Below are positions 25,923 to 34,544 of a stretch of 42,990 bases of DNA, in pieces (position 1 is the stretch's first letter; each line of letters starts with the position of its first letter). The position numbers were made by a program, and so were the translations under genes. The stretch is from an uncultured Lachnospiraceae bacterium. Lineage in GTDB: Bacteria; Bacillota; Clostridia; Lachnospirales; Lachnospiraceae. The stretch covers positions 1-42,990 of the forward strand of contig CANQSN010000011.1 of assembly GCA_947626505.1 (NCBI GenBank). Reading direction: 5' to 3'. A model generated the notes under the pieces. It did not search any database and was not told the origin of the DNA. It was given only the letters and a program-made list of their open reading frames with translations.

Positions 25923-26663
25923 ATGAGCAGAAATTATGAATTTAATGCAAATGAGGTAAAGGACAGATGCGTTCAGTGGATTCGAGATTTTTTTGAGAAA
26001 AATGGCCCCGACTGTAAGGCGGTGGTCGGCATTTCCGGCGGTAAGGATTCTTCTGTTGTGGCGGCGCTTTGCGCCGAGGCTCTTGGCAAGGACAGGGTAA
26101 TGGGAGTGTTAATGCCTTGCGGGGAGCAGGCGGATATTAATATGGCGAAAAAGCTGGTTGATACATTGGATATTCCTAATGTAGAGGTGAATATTGAGGA
26201 TGCTGTAAAAGGAGTGCTGGGACAGCTTCCTAAAAGTATCAGCATTTCAGAACAGACAAAGATTAATCTGCCTCCGAGAATCCGCATGTCGGTATTATAT
26301 GCAGTAAGCCAGAGTGTAAATGGCAGGGTTGCAAATACATGTAATCTTTCAGAGGACTGGGTTGGATATGCAACAAGATATGGCGACGGAGCGGGTGATT
26401 TCAGCCCTTTGTCAAGGCTTACGGTAACGGAGGTTAAGGCTATCGGGGCAGCGCTTAAGCTTCCTGTGGATTTGGTGGAGAAGGTGCCTATTGACGGTCT
26501 TTGCGGAAAAACAGACGAGGAGAATCTTGGGTTTACTTATGCCGCACTCGACAGATATATAAGAGAAGGCGTTTGCGAGGATGATAATCTTAAGAAAAAA
26601 ATTGATGAAATGCATGAACGAAATATTTTTAAACTGGAGTTAATGCCATGTTTTGAATTGTAG
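25923..26663 (+). CDS. nadE: NH3-dependent NAD+ synthetase
   Basis: The 246-residue protein has the PP-loop SGGKDSS (about residues 37-43), GVLMPCGEQAD, NTCNLSEDWVGYATRYGDGAGDFSPL and the C-terminal DGLCGKTDEENLGFTYAALD block. It makes NAD+ from nicotinate adenine dinucleotide, ATP and ammonia. There is no nitrilase (glutaminase) domain, so it uses free ammonia. The ATG at 25923 has GGAGGT upstream; an in-frame start at 25908 overlaps that site. It is probably cotranscribed with the permease gene. Confidence 0.95.
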   Translation: MSRNYEFNANEVKDRCVQWIRDFFEKNGPDCKAVVGISGGKDSSVVAALCAEALGKDRVMGVLMPCGEQADINMAKKLVDTLDIPNVEVNIEDAVKGVLGQLPKSISISEQTKINLPPRIRMSVLYAVSQSVNGRVANTCNLSEDWVGYATRYGDGAGDFSPLSRLTVTEVKAIGAALKLPVDLVEKVPIDGLCGKTDEENLGFTYAALDRYIREGVCEDDNLKKKIDEMHERNIFKLELMPCFEL

Positions 26664-26672
26664 GAGGCAGTG

Positions 26673-26744
26673 ATGCAGGATAAGGTGAGAAAGCATATAA
26701 AAAGCATTCCTTTAGAGGAGAAACGGGATTTTTATCAGATGTAA
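26673..26744 (+). CDS. Possible 23-residue small ORF after nadE
   Basis: AGGAGG lies 7 nt before an ATG opening a 23-codon frame (MQDKVRKHIKSIPLEEKRDF and three more residues). The peptide is charged and helical in character. It may be a real small protein, or the 5' remnant of a longer gene lost downstream. Homology cannot be judged at this length. Confidence 0.3.
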   Translation: MQDKVRKHIKSIPLEEKRDFYQM

Positions 26745-26802
26745 GAATCTTCACATTTGATAAACGCTCTGCGAGAATGCACAGAGTTTCGGATTAGAAG
26801 AC

Positions 26803-26850
26803 GTCTGCTAAAGCAGACCTTAAAATGCTAAAAGACTTGCAAGAAAGCTC
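26803..26850 (+). repeat. Two-hairpin intergenic repeat, copy C
   Basis: A perfect hairpin GTCTGC (26803-26808) TAAA GCAGAC (26813-26818) is followed by CTTAAAATGC and AAGACTTGCAAG. It shares the order and wording of copies A and B. It lies between nadE and the bidirectional terminator at 26868. Confidence 0.5.
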
Positions 26851-26862
26851 GAAAAGAGATAG

Positions 26863-26913
26863 AAAAAAGCGACGCATAAGCCGGTTAAAAATCAGCTTGT
26901 GCGCCGCTCTTTT
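26863..26913. terminator. Bidirectional terminator between nadE and the PilZ-MCP gene
   Basis: A 14-bp stem with one mismatch and one G-U pair: AGCGACGCATAAGC (26868-26881) / GCTTGTGCGCCGCT (26895-26908). An A-run lies on the left and a T-run on the right, so it can stop transcription from both convergent units. Confidence 0.75.
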
Positions 26914-26917
26914 GTTG

Positions 26918-28537
26918 TTATATGTGTTTTTCTATATATTCCTGAATAGCAAGGTTGTCTTCTGTCAATCGGCAGCCTACAATGTATTCTCCGTTGGCTG
27001 GCTTGCAGCGCATGATACAGGCGTTGATAAAGCGGGCGTCCTTTATGGGAAGCTTAGGAATAGACACTGCAACCATTTTTTTCTGAGCAGTTTCAAATTC
27101 TTTATCTGTTGCAGTAAAAGCAATTCCGTTTGCGCTTACGTCCAGCATATGTCCATGGAAAGTTTTGGGATTACCGTCTATAACCATGTCGCATTCGCAG
27201 TTGATATCAAGTCTTGGGTATTTCTTTCGGTTCATAACTTTTGGGTTGGAGTTGGCAACAGCCCGATAGCATGTATTGCCATTGTGTATAACTTCATATA
27301 CGTCCACGTCGTTCCAGTTATAAAGCACATTACCCACAGTCATCTGCATATGGCACTTGATAGACTGTCCTTTTGGAATATCAATGGTATTTGGCTGCAC
27401 ATCTACCAATACTTCTTTATCCTGCTGCATTACAACCTGTCCATAATAATCCCTGCTTGCAGCGCCGGTTTTGTCCAGCGTAATAATAGAAATATTCATG
27501 TTAGGCTTTGCATCCTGAATCCCCATAAATCCGCCCTCGCCGAGCTCTACGATCAGATTGCCGACAGAGGTTTCAATCTTGCCGACATTTACTGTGGTCT
27601 GCTCATATTTATCTAACATGCTTTTTGCATTTTCATTAGCATGTTCGACGCAATCATTTACAACATCCATAATATCTGAAATTTGCTGCATATTGTCTAC
27701 AAGACTGCAATTAGACTGTTCAACATCTTTCATGGCGCTGTCGATAATGGATATATTGTTTCCTAATTCTTTGGAATCGTTGGAAATGCTTGTTACGCTC
27801 TTGTCTATCTTATTAATCTTATCAATAGTCTGTTCAATCAGCTCTATGGTTCTTGTGACGGAGGAGGTCATTTTGGCAGAGGTATCCTCCAAATGCTTGA
27901 GCGCAGACAGAATGCGGGTGGAGGAAACTTGCGTTTCGTTGCTTAAATTACGTATTTCATCTGCAACTACCGCAAAACCTTTGCCGGCTTCTCCGGCTCT
28001 GGCAGCTTCAATTGATGCGTTAAGCGCCAGCAAATTGGTTTGGGTGGTTATGCCCTCGATAGTGCTTATCTCGTCTTTTACCATGGTAAATTCCTTTGAG
28101 AAGGTAGTCACAATCTCGCTTACCTCTGTAGAAAGTGAAGCCATTGTGTTGGTGGTGTCAACCACATCTGTAAGCTCCAAAGAGCTGGCGGCGGCATGGC
28201 TGTTTGATTCCTCTACCAGATTGACCATCTGTTCAATTAAAGAGCCTACATGCTGTACCTGCTTTTGAATATCGCTGGTCATATTCAGGGAGGACGTTGT
28301 CTTATCTGTAAGTACTATGTTCTGCTGATGAAGCTCCTCCATATTATTGACTACAGTATTAGCGCTATGTTTGTTTTCATCAGCCAAATCACGAACCTTC
28401 GTCACTCCGTCTGCGACGTCGGTGCTGGCGGTTTTTACCTGATCTACTGTGGCATAAATGTGCTTAAGCTGCCCGTCGTCATTTTCTATTGCATTTTCAT
28501 GGTTATGCGTGCGAAAAATCTCTAAAAACTTACTCAT
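26918..28537 (-). CDS. Soluble chemoreceptor-like protein fused to YcgR-like and PilZ domains
   Basis: The 539-residue protein has no TM helix or signal peptide. Residues about 20-340 are an MCP signalling coiled coil with the conserved tip [20 protein letters not shown]...[12 protein letters not shown]. Residues about 345-430 look like the PilZN/YcgR flagellar-brake domain, and residues about 435-539 are a PilZ domain with RKKYPRLD and DVSANGIAF. The DxSxxG half of the c-di-GMP site is intact. The arginine half reads RKKYPR, one K in place of the usual second R, so binding should be tested. The architecture couples c-di-GMP to chemotaxis-like signalling in the cytoplasm. It is monocistronic, with AAAGGA before the ATG. 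Confidence 0.9.
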   Translation of the reverse strand: MSKFLEIFRTHNHENAIENDDGQLKHIYATVDQVKTASTDVADGVTKVRDLADENKHSANTVVNNMEELHQQNIVLTDKTTSSLNMTSDIQKQVQHVGSLIEQMVNLVEESNSHAAASSLELTDVVDTTNTMASLSTEVSEIVTTFSKEFTMVKDEISTIEGITTQTNLLALNASIEAARAGEAGKGFAVVADEIRNLSNETQVSSTRILSALKHLEDTSAKMTSSVTRTIELIEQTIDKINKIDKSVTSISNDSKELGNNISIIDSAMKDVEQSNCSLVDNMQQISDIMDVVNDCVEHANENAKSMLDKYEQTTVNVGKIETSVGNLIVELGEGGFMGIQDAKPNMNISIITLDKTGAASRDYYGQVVMQQDKEVLVDVQPNTIDIPKGQSIKCHMQMTVGNVLYNWNDVDVYEVIHNGNTCYRAVANSNPKVMNRKKYPRLDINCECDMVIDGNPKTFHGHMLDVSANGIAFTATDKEFETAQKKMVAVSIPKLPIKDARFINACIMRCKPANGEYIVGCRLTEDNLAIQEYIEKHI

Positions 28538-28601
28538 AATTTGTTTATCCTTTCAATCTTATTACTTAAACCCTCGCTTCATAGTTTGAAACACTAAATT
28601 A

Positions 28602-28630
28602 ATTATAATAATTCTTGTAAAAATTGTAAA
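28602..28630 (-). promoter_or_regulatory. Promoter of the PilZ-MCP gene
   Basis: On the minus strand TTTACA (28625-28630), 17 bp, TATAAT (28602-28607), a strong sigma-A-type promoter about 65 bp before the ATG. Confidence 0.65.
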
Positions 28631-28685
28631 GAAATTTAAGATATTAAGCTCTGATTAAGATATAATTAAGATATATGTATTTTTA

Positions 28686-28714
28686 TTGTAAATTGATACT
28701 TTGCCTTGTATAAT
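28686..28714 (+). promoter_or_regulatory. Promoter of the ABC-MoxR-VWA operon
   Basis: TTGTAA (28686-28691), 17 bp, TATAAT (28709-28714), 40 bp before the first ATG. I see no other promoter or terminator before 41014. Confidence 0.6.
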
Positions 28715-28754
28715 AGTGGAAGTTAAAACAGACAGGAGAGGAGTGCAAAGGAAT

Positions 28755-31151
28755 ATGAAAATGTACAAGCAAATTATGGCGCTTATGATATTTGCCCTGC
28801 TTTTTGGCTTCGGCGCATTTATAGAAGACGCCAGCGCAGCTTCTAAGTCTAAGAAGGTGACAAAGGGCGCTGATGATTTTACAGTGGAGACGGAAATGGG
28901 AATTGACGGTTATGCCAGTTATGATGCGCCGGCGCAGATTACAGTTACAGTTACCAGCAAAGATAATTTTGAAGGAACGGTGTCTGTGAAGCCAACGGGT
29001 GATGAAATATGGGGTACGGTGGTAGCCTATGGCAAGGATGTGTCATTGGCAAAAGGCGAAGCAAAGCAGGTCAAGCTTTTGGTAAATGGCGTCGGTCAGA
29101 GCGGCGGGCGGTATCAGCTTAATATTACCGACAAAAAAGGAAAGGTGCTTTATGAGGAAACCAACCGCATAAATGTGTCGATGGGAGATTCGTATAACAT
29201 AGGCGTTTTGAGTGATGATTACAGTTCGTTAAGTTATATGAAGGGAGAATACTCTGTTAAAACTATTGAACTGACAAAGGACAGTTTTCCGGAAAATGCA
29301 GACGTGTTGGAAGCATTTGATTTGATTATGATTGATAATTACGATACTTCACAGCTTTCCGATAAACAGTACCAGTCTCTTAAAACATATGTAAATAATG
29401 GAGGACAGTTGTTTTTGGGGCTTGGAGCCAATTACCAGAACGTACTGCACGCATTTACGGATGATTTTGTTTCCGGTACGGTAAACGGTATTAAAAAACT
29501 TGATATAACATTTACATCAAAAGGCAATGGTAATGATGAAGAAAAGCTTGTTTTAAATGGAACTGACACAGTAGATTTTACAATGAAGGATGCCAAAGCG
29601 CTTAATGGCTTCACAAAGGAGAATACTGTATACCATAAAAACTATGGCGCCGGTCAGGTGACAGTGTGCGGCTTCTCAATGAGTATGGAGCCTTTGGTAA
29701 GCTTTGAGAGAAATGCAACAGTGGCGCGTAATCTGATGGCTTTAATGGACCAGAATATAAATATTGATGATGTTGTTAAGGACAATAGCTATATTTATGA
29801 TATGGCAGAGAGCATTACAGATACATGCGATTCTTCTAAGAGGCCAAATATTATGCTATATGGAATCCTTTTAGCTGTCTACGTATTCCTTGTGGGGCCG
29901 GGAATTTATTTAATATTAAAGAAAATGAAAAAGCAGCCTGTTATCTGGCTTGCTATTCCATGTATAGCTTTTGTATGTACATTTTTGATTTTTTTAACGG
30001 GAAAGATATACAGAATACAGAAACCGTTTATGTCGTCTCTTTCCATGATTTCCATGGATGAGAACGGTGTAACGGAGGATACCTATGCAAATGTTACCTG
30101 CCCTGATCCTAAACGGTATACCTTTGACATGTCAGAGCAGTACCACGATTTTGGATTAAACCCGAATGGCTGGCAGTATAATATATTTGGAGATGATGAA
30201 AACACTCAGTGCGGATATACGCTTAAGGAAGGACAAGAAGGCTACAAAGTTGTGGTTGATAATAAAAAAGCCTTCAATAAAACAGATATATCAGCAAAGC
30301 GGGTATTAAACGCAGACGATATAGGTCGGCTTGAGCTTGATTTTGACTGCAAGACAACGGGAATTTCAGGAGCAGTGGTAAATAATACGAATTACGATTT
30401 GACAGGGACAGTTGTGTATTATGCCGGCAGTTTTTATATTCTTGGCGATATAAAGAGGGGTGACAAAAAGGAGCTTAAGGAGGAGGAAGCGCGTACCGGC
30501 GATCCATATTCAGTCTTTGAGTACAATTATGACTTTAATGGATTTACGTATTTGGCTAATCGGCATTCATCTAAGTCAGATGTAGAGCGCTATAGGGAAA
30601 GTATAATCAATACCCAGATTGGCTATATATGTAATGAAAACATGGAATATGGAAATGTAACTGTGTGGGCAAAAATTGGTGAATATTCACCAAAGATGAT
30701 TGCAAATGAAGATATTAAGCAGCAAGGTATTGGCGTTATTTATAAGTCGTTTAGAGCAGATTACTCTGATATAGCAGAGGGCGAGGTATTTAATTCTCTT
30801 TCTGAGTACCTGACTGATTATGATGGGGATATGGATGGTATTAATATATGGGCGGATACAGTGGCGGAATATGAGATTAACGACCTTGAAGATGTAGATA
30901 TTTATTTGCAGCTTTTAAGAAATGCGGATGGAGTGAAAGACTCTGAATCGGCGGATAGCGCGACAGCAGAGAGCGGTGTGGCGATAAGCGCCATGAATCC
31001 TAAAACCGGAGACTATGAGCCGATTTTCACAGACAGCGATACACTTTCGAGCGAAGAACTTTCAAGGTATATAAGGGACGATAAGCTTACATTAAAGTAT
31101 AGTACGAGTAGCAGCAATGTTGTGCCTAATATTATAGTGAGGGGGAAGTAG
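28755..31151 (+). CDS. Exported GATase-like membrane protein (GldG-like position)
   Basis: The 798-residue protein has a signal peptide (IMALMIFALLFGFGAFIEDASA), a beta-sandwich region (about residues 45-140) and a class I glutamine-amidotransferase-like fold (about 146-330; FDLIMIDNYDTSQLSDKQYQ, then VNNGGQLFLGLG) with no catalytic Cys motif. Two TM helices follow (about 365-388 and 395-416), then a large C-terminal extracytoplasmic domain. I cannot assign a named family, but the fold and its place before an ABC ATPase and permease recall GldG, the auxiliary subunit of gliding-type ABC systems. The start is the ATG at 28755, or the ATG at 28761, which has slightly better spacing to AAAGGA. 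It is the first gene of the operon. Confidence 0.7.
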   Translation: MKMYKQIMALMIFALLFGFGAFIEDASAASKSKKVTKGADDFTVETEMGIDGYASYDAPAQITVTVTSKDNFEGTVSVKPTGDEIWGTVVAYGKDVSLAKGEAKQVKLLVNGVGQSGGRYQLNITDKKGKVLYEETNRINVSMGDSYNIGVLSDDYSSLSYMKGEYSVKTIELTKDSFPENADVLEAFDLIMIDNYDTSQLSDKQYQSLKTYVNNGGQLFLGLGANYQNVLHAFTDDFVSGTVNGIKKLDITFTSKGNGNDEEKLVLNGTDTVDFTMKDAKALNGFTKENTVYHKNYGAGQVTVCGFSMSMEPLVSFERNATVARNLMALMDQNINIDDVVKDNSYIYDMAESITDTCDSSKRPNIMLYGILLAVYVFLVGPGIYLILKKMKKQPVIWLAIPCIAFVCTFLIFLTGKIYRIQKPFMSSLSMISMDENGVTEDTYANVTCPDPKRYTFDMSEQYHDFGLNPNGWQYNIFGDDENTQCGYTLKEGQEGYKVVVDNKKAFNKTDISAKRVLNADDIGRLELDFDCKTTGISGAVVNNTNYDLTGTVVYYAGSFYILGDIKRGDKKELKEEEARTGDPYSVFEYNYDFNGFTYLANRHSSKSDVERYRESIINTQIGYICNENMEYGNVTVWAKIGEYSPKMIANEDIKQQGIGVIYKSFRADYSDIAEGEVFNSLSEYLTDYDGDMDGINIWADTVAEYEINDLEDVDIYLQLLRNADGVKDSESADSATAESGVAISAMNPKTGDYEPIFTDSDTLSSEELSRYIRDDKLTLKYSTSSSNVVPNIIVRGK

Positions 31152-31152
31152 C

Positions 31153-32118
31153 ATGTTAGAGATACAGAATTTGACAAAGCGTTATGGGAAATTTCTTGCG
31201 GTTAATGAATTGAATCTGCACGTTGGCAAGGGAGAGATATTTGGGTTTGTAGGGCCAAACGGAGCGGGTAAGACAACGACGATGAGAGTGGTATGCGGAC
31301 TGTTAAAGGCAACTAGCGGCGATGTGTTCGTAGATGGGATAAGCGCAATTAAAAGCCCTTCAAGTATAAAAAGAAAAGTAGGCTATGTCCCTGATTTTTT
31401 TGGAGTATACGATAACCTTAAAGTAACGGAATACATGGAGTTTTACGGTTCCCTGTACGGTATTGAAGGAAGCGATATGGAGACGATTACAGACGGTCTT
31501 TTAGAGCTTGTAAATCTTACGGATAAAAAAGATTTTTATGTTGATACATTGTCAAGAGGCATGAAGCAAAGATTATGCGTGGCAAGAGCCCTGATACATG
31601 ATCCGGAGCTTCTTGTGCTGGACGAACCCAATTCAGGCTTGGATCCGAGGGCGCGTTTTGAAATGAAGGAGGTGCTTAAAAATCTTGGCTCCATGGGAAA
31701 AACAATTATCATAAGCTCGCATATTCTTCCTGAGCTTGCGGAGATGTGCAGCAGTATCGGCATTATGGAGAAGGGGCGTTTAATAGCAAGCGGTAAGGTT
31801 GAGGAGATTATGGAGAAGTCCTTTGGAAGCCGGCCCATTCATATTAAGACGTTTAATGACAGTCAGGCTTCAGAGGAAGAAGCCCATGATAATCTTAACA
31901 GGCTTTTGATGGAGCAGCCCAATGTTAAGAGGGTAAGCTTTACTGAGGATGAGGCGGTGGTAACATTTACCGGAAGCGAGGAGGAATCGGCAAAACTTCT
32001 TAAATGCCTCGTATCAAGCGGAATGCTGATAAGTGATTTTTACAGAGAAAAAGAAGATTTGGAATCCTTATTCTTAGAGATTACGGGAGGTGATGGCAAT
32101 GAAGAAAAAGAAGCTTAA
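31153..32118 (+). CDS. ABC transporter ATP-binding protein (GldA/CcmA-like)
   Basis: The 321-residue ATPase has Walker A GPNGAGKTTT, signature LSRGMKQRL, Walker B LLVLDEP and the H-loop in SSHILPEL. An extra C-terminal segment of about 100 residues is common in ABC-2 exporters. It powers the permease encoded next, whose start it overlaps. It begins one base after the stop of the GATase-like gene, so the three genes are tightly coupled. Substrate is unknown. Confidence 0.95.
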   Translation: MLEIQNLTKRYGKFLAVNELNLHVGKGEIFGFVGPNGAGKTTTMRVVCGLLKATSGDVFVDGISAIKSPSSIKRKVGYVPDFFGVYDNLKVTEYMEFYGSLYGIEGSDMETITDGLLELVNLTDKKDFYVDTLSRGMKQRLCVARALIHDPELLVLDEPNSGLDPRARFEMKEVLKNLGSMGKTIIISSHILPELAEMCSSIGIMEKGRLIASGKVEEIMEKSFGSRPIHIKTFNDSQASEEEAHDNLNRLLMEQPNVKRVSFTEDEAVVTFTGSEEESAKLLKCLVSSGMLISDFYREKEDLESLFLEITGGDGNEEKEA

Positions 32119-33028
32119 AATGAATCCTATATTAAAGAAGGAGTTAGTAGTAAGCTCCAGAAGCATAAAAATGTCTATGGCGCTTATGTGTGTGTGTGGA
32201 ATGTTAACTTTAATCGTAATTGCTGTATTATTTTCATCGGGTTCATTTAGGTACAGCTATGATTATTCCTCTCTTATTATGCTGTTTCCTGTGTTGGGAA
32301 TTGCAGAATGTGCGCTTATAAGCTTTATGGTGCCGATTATTACAGCAAGCTCTATTTCAGGGGAGAGGGAGAGACAGACCTTAGATATACTGCTTACCAC
32401 ACCGATTTCAACATTTTCTATTGCAATGGGTAAGTTAAATTCTGCAATGGCGGTTGTGCTTATGTATGTCGTCACGAGCATTCCGTTTATTTCAATTGCA
32501 TTTGTTCTTGGAGGAATGAAATGGACTTCGCTGTTTGGACTTATTTTAATGTATATTTATATTGGGTTTTATGTCGGGAGCGTAGGGGTATTTTGTTCAA
32601 GTATTGTAAAGAAGTCTATTGCAGCCACTATATTAACAGTTGTCATAGGGTGTTCAATTATAGCGGGTTCGTTTATTCTTTATGGAATATCTTTATCAGT
32701 GGATTACCATGCGCAGGCGGAAGCTCTTTTAGCGGCGGGAAAGGAGGCATCGGGAATATCGGCAACAGGTATTCCGGCAATATTAATGTTTAATCCTTAT
32801 GCTCCGGTATTTGATTTCTTTTTACGCTCGCTCAGCAGTTACAGCGTATATGAGCTTGTAGATAGAGCATGCAATGGCAAAATGAACGGATTTTGGGAGT
32901 TTATATATAAAGCATGGATTCCTCTGTCAGTTTTAATTAATGTCGCTATTTCATTATTATTTGTAAAATGCGCGGCGTTAAAGATTTCTGTAACCCGTAA
33001 TAAAAAGAAGAGAAAGGTTAAAGGGTAG
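32099..33028 (+). CDS. ABC-2 type permease (GldF-like)
   Basis: The 309-residue integral membrane protein has about six TM helices and the ABC-2 family motif SISGERERQTLDILLTTPIS between TM2 and TM3. The ATG at 32099 is 8 nt after GGGAGG and overlaps the ATPase gene by 20 nt; the ATG at 32093 is too close to that site. With the ATPase and the GATase-like protein it forms a GldA/F/G-like ABC complex. The large extracytoplasmic loop near residues 200-250 is family-typical. Substrate is unknown. Confidence 0.88.
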   Translation: MKKKKLKMNPILKKELVVSSRSIKMSMALMCVCGMLTLIVIAVLFSSGSFRYSYDYSSLIMLFPVLGIAECALISFMVPIITASSISGERERQTLDILLTTPISTFSIAMGKLNSAMAVVLMYVVTSIPFISIAFVLGGMKWTSLFGLILMYIYIGFYVGSVGVFCSSIVKKSIAATILTVVIGCSIIAGSFILYGISLSVDYHAQAEALLAAGKEASGISATGIPAILMFNPYAPVFDFFLRSLSSYSVYELVDRACNGKMNGFWEFIYKAWIPLSVLINVAISLLFVKCAALKISVTRNKKKRKVKG

Positions 33029-33031
33029 AGA

Positions 33032-34525
33032 ATGGAGAAAAAGGTAATCCGCTTTGTCAGAAATGTAAGGGCAAGATTAAGAGAACTTCATATTGTGGAT
33101 AAGCTGCTCAAGATGGCAGTCGCCGGACTTTTGACAGCGGCGCTCATTTCTGTTTTCGCATTGTTTGTTCCATTTTACTATGCAGTTTTTGCGGCGGTTA
33201 TTGTAACAGCTATATGTATTTTGGCTGGATTTTTATGGGGATTTATAAATACTCCGACTATGTTAAAATCTGCTTTAATGGCTGATTCAAAAGGACATCA
33301 GGAGAAGTTTTCAACTGCTTATGAAAATGTAGATAAGCAGGATGATTTTTCATTAATGCAGCGGCGCGATGCAGTAAAGGAAATGGAACAGTTTAAGATT
33401 CGCAGGGAATTTCCTATAATTCTCTCAAAGAAGCTTATAGGAGGATTGCTTTTATTTGCAGTTCTGTTTGCGGCGATAAGCAGTATTGATACTCCGGCAA
33501 AGCAGAAGGCGTTTTTGTCGCATGACAGTAAAAAGGCGGCGGAGGAAGTAAAGAAGCAGATTGAAAAGGTGGAGAAGGAGTTTGATAAAAAAAGCTACGA
33601 AGGAGCGGATACAAAAGAGGTTGCAAAAGCAATAAATACTGCAAAAAAGGAATTAAAGACTGCCAAGACAAGACAGGAGGTTGCAAAAGCAGCTAAACGA
33701 CTTTCAAGGAAGCTTGAGCAGATGGCGAAAAAAACGAATAATAAAGAGCTTGGCAGAAAGATGAGCGAGCAGGCTGAGAAGCTTAATAAGAAAGTAGAGA
33801 AGCAGCAGGACGAGCTTATGAAGGCTGCAAAGGAGGCGCTTGAAAAAGCGGAAAAGGGCTCTGATAAAGAAAAAAAAGAAGCGGCAAAAAAAATGGCTGC
33901 TATGGCGTCTGCATTGGGTAATGAGGAGCTTGCAAAAGCAGCAGAGCAGTACAGCAGGGAGAACTTTTCCGACAGCAGCTATAACAATATGAAACAGGCG
34001 TTAAGCAAGGCGTTAAAAAATTCCAATCAGAATAATTCGCTTGAAAATGCTAAAGCTTCAACAGCAAGCGGCAATGCCAGCGCAAAGGTCGATCCTAACG
34101 CGACGGTTAATATTAAGCAGCAGGGAAATGTAAGCGGCAATGCTGCTAATGGAGCGGCCGCAGGACAGGGAAGCGGTAATAATGGCGGAGCGTCAGGTAA
34201 CGGAACAAACGGTTTCGGAAACTCAGGAGCAGGCTGGAATCATGGCAGCAAGAACGGTTCGGAAAGAGACGCTATTACAAACAATAAGGTTACTGTGCCT
34301 GACGGTACTCTCGGAAATGACGACAACCTTACAGGTAAGGCGAATGAAAATGGTTCCGCTGTAAAGCAGCAGTCTGAGCATGGGCTTACATGGTCAGGCA
34401 ATAAGGTAGATTACGGTACTGTATCAGGCAGTTATAAGGATAAGGCGTATAAGCAGGTGGATGGCGCCAGCTACCCCGCTTCCATGAAAGAGAAGATTCG
34501 CAATTATTTTAGTGATTTGGAATAA
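33032..34525 (+). CDS. Membrane protein with Lys/Glu-rich coiled coil, function unknown
   Basis: The 497-residue protein has two adjacent TM helices (about residues 25-72), a third near 129-152, then a long Lys/Glu/Ala-rich coiled coil (about 163-300; repeats such as AAEEVKKQIEKVEKEFDKK). A Gly/Asn/Ser-rich region follows (about 310-430), ending in a short conserved-looking tail SYPASMKEKIRNYFSDLE. The layout resembles DUF4175-type proteins that also sit beside MoxR and DUF58 genes in other bacteria, but I do not claim membership. It starts 3 nt after the permease gene and ends 19 nt before the moxR ATG. The coiled coil is predicted to lie outside the cell. Confidence 0.7.
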   Translation: MEKKVIRFVRNVRARLRELHIVDKLLKMAVAGLLTAALISVFALFVPFYYAVFAAVIVTAICILAGFLWGFINTPTMLKSALMADSKGHQEKFSTAYENVDKQDDFSLMQRRDAVKEMEQFKIRREFPIILSKKLIGGLLLFAVLFAAISSIDTPAKQKAFLSHDSKKAAEEVKKQIEKVEKEFDKKSYEGADTKEVAKAINTAKKELKTAKTRQEVAKAAKRLSRKLEQMAKKTNNKELGRKMSEQAEKLNKKVEKQQDELMKAAKEALEKAEKGSDKEKKEAAKKMAAMASALGNEELAKAAEQYSRENFSDSSYNNMKQALSKALKNSNQNNSLENAKASTASGNASAKVDPNATVNIKQQGNVSGNAANGAAAGQGSGNNGGASGNGTNGFGNSGAGWNHGSKNGSERDAITNNKVTVPDGTLGNDDNLTGKANENGSAVKQQSEHGLTWSGNKVDYGTVSGSYKDKAYKQVDGASYPASMKEKIRNYFSDLE

Positions 34526-34544
34526 GAAGAAGGAGAGGTAATAT

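Noticed and set aside
26825..27616. A 263-codon plus-strand reading frame
   Set aside because: It lies antisense to the PilZ-MCP gene, has no ribosome binding site, and its translation is rich in Cys, His, Phe and Tyr without domain features. It also runs through a terminator hairpin.
27558..28268. A 236-codon plus-strand reading frame
   Set aside because: It is antisense to the MCP coiled coil; its Ser/Leu/Val-rich translation is the usual shadow of a helical coding frame on the other strand.
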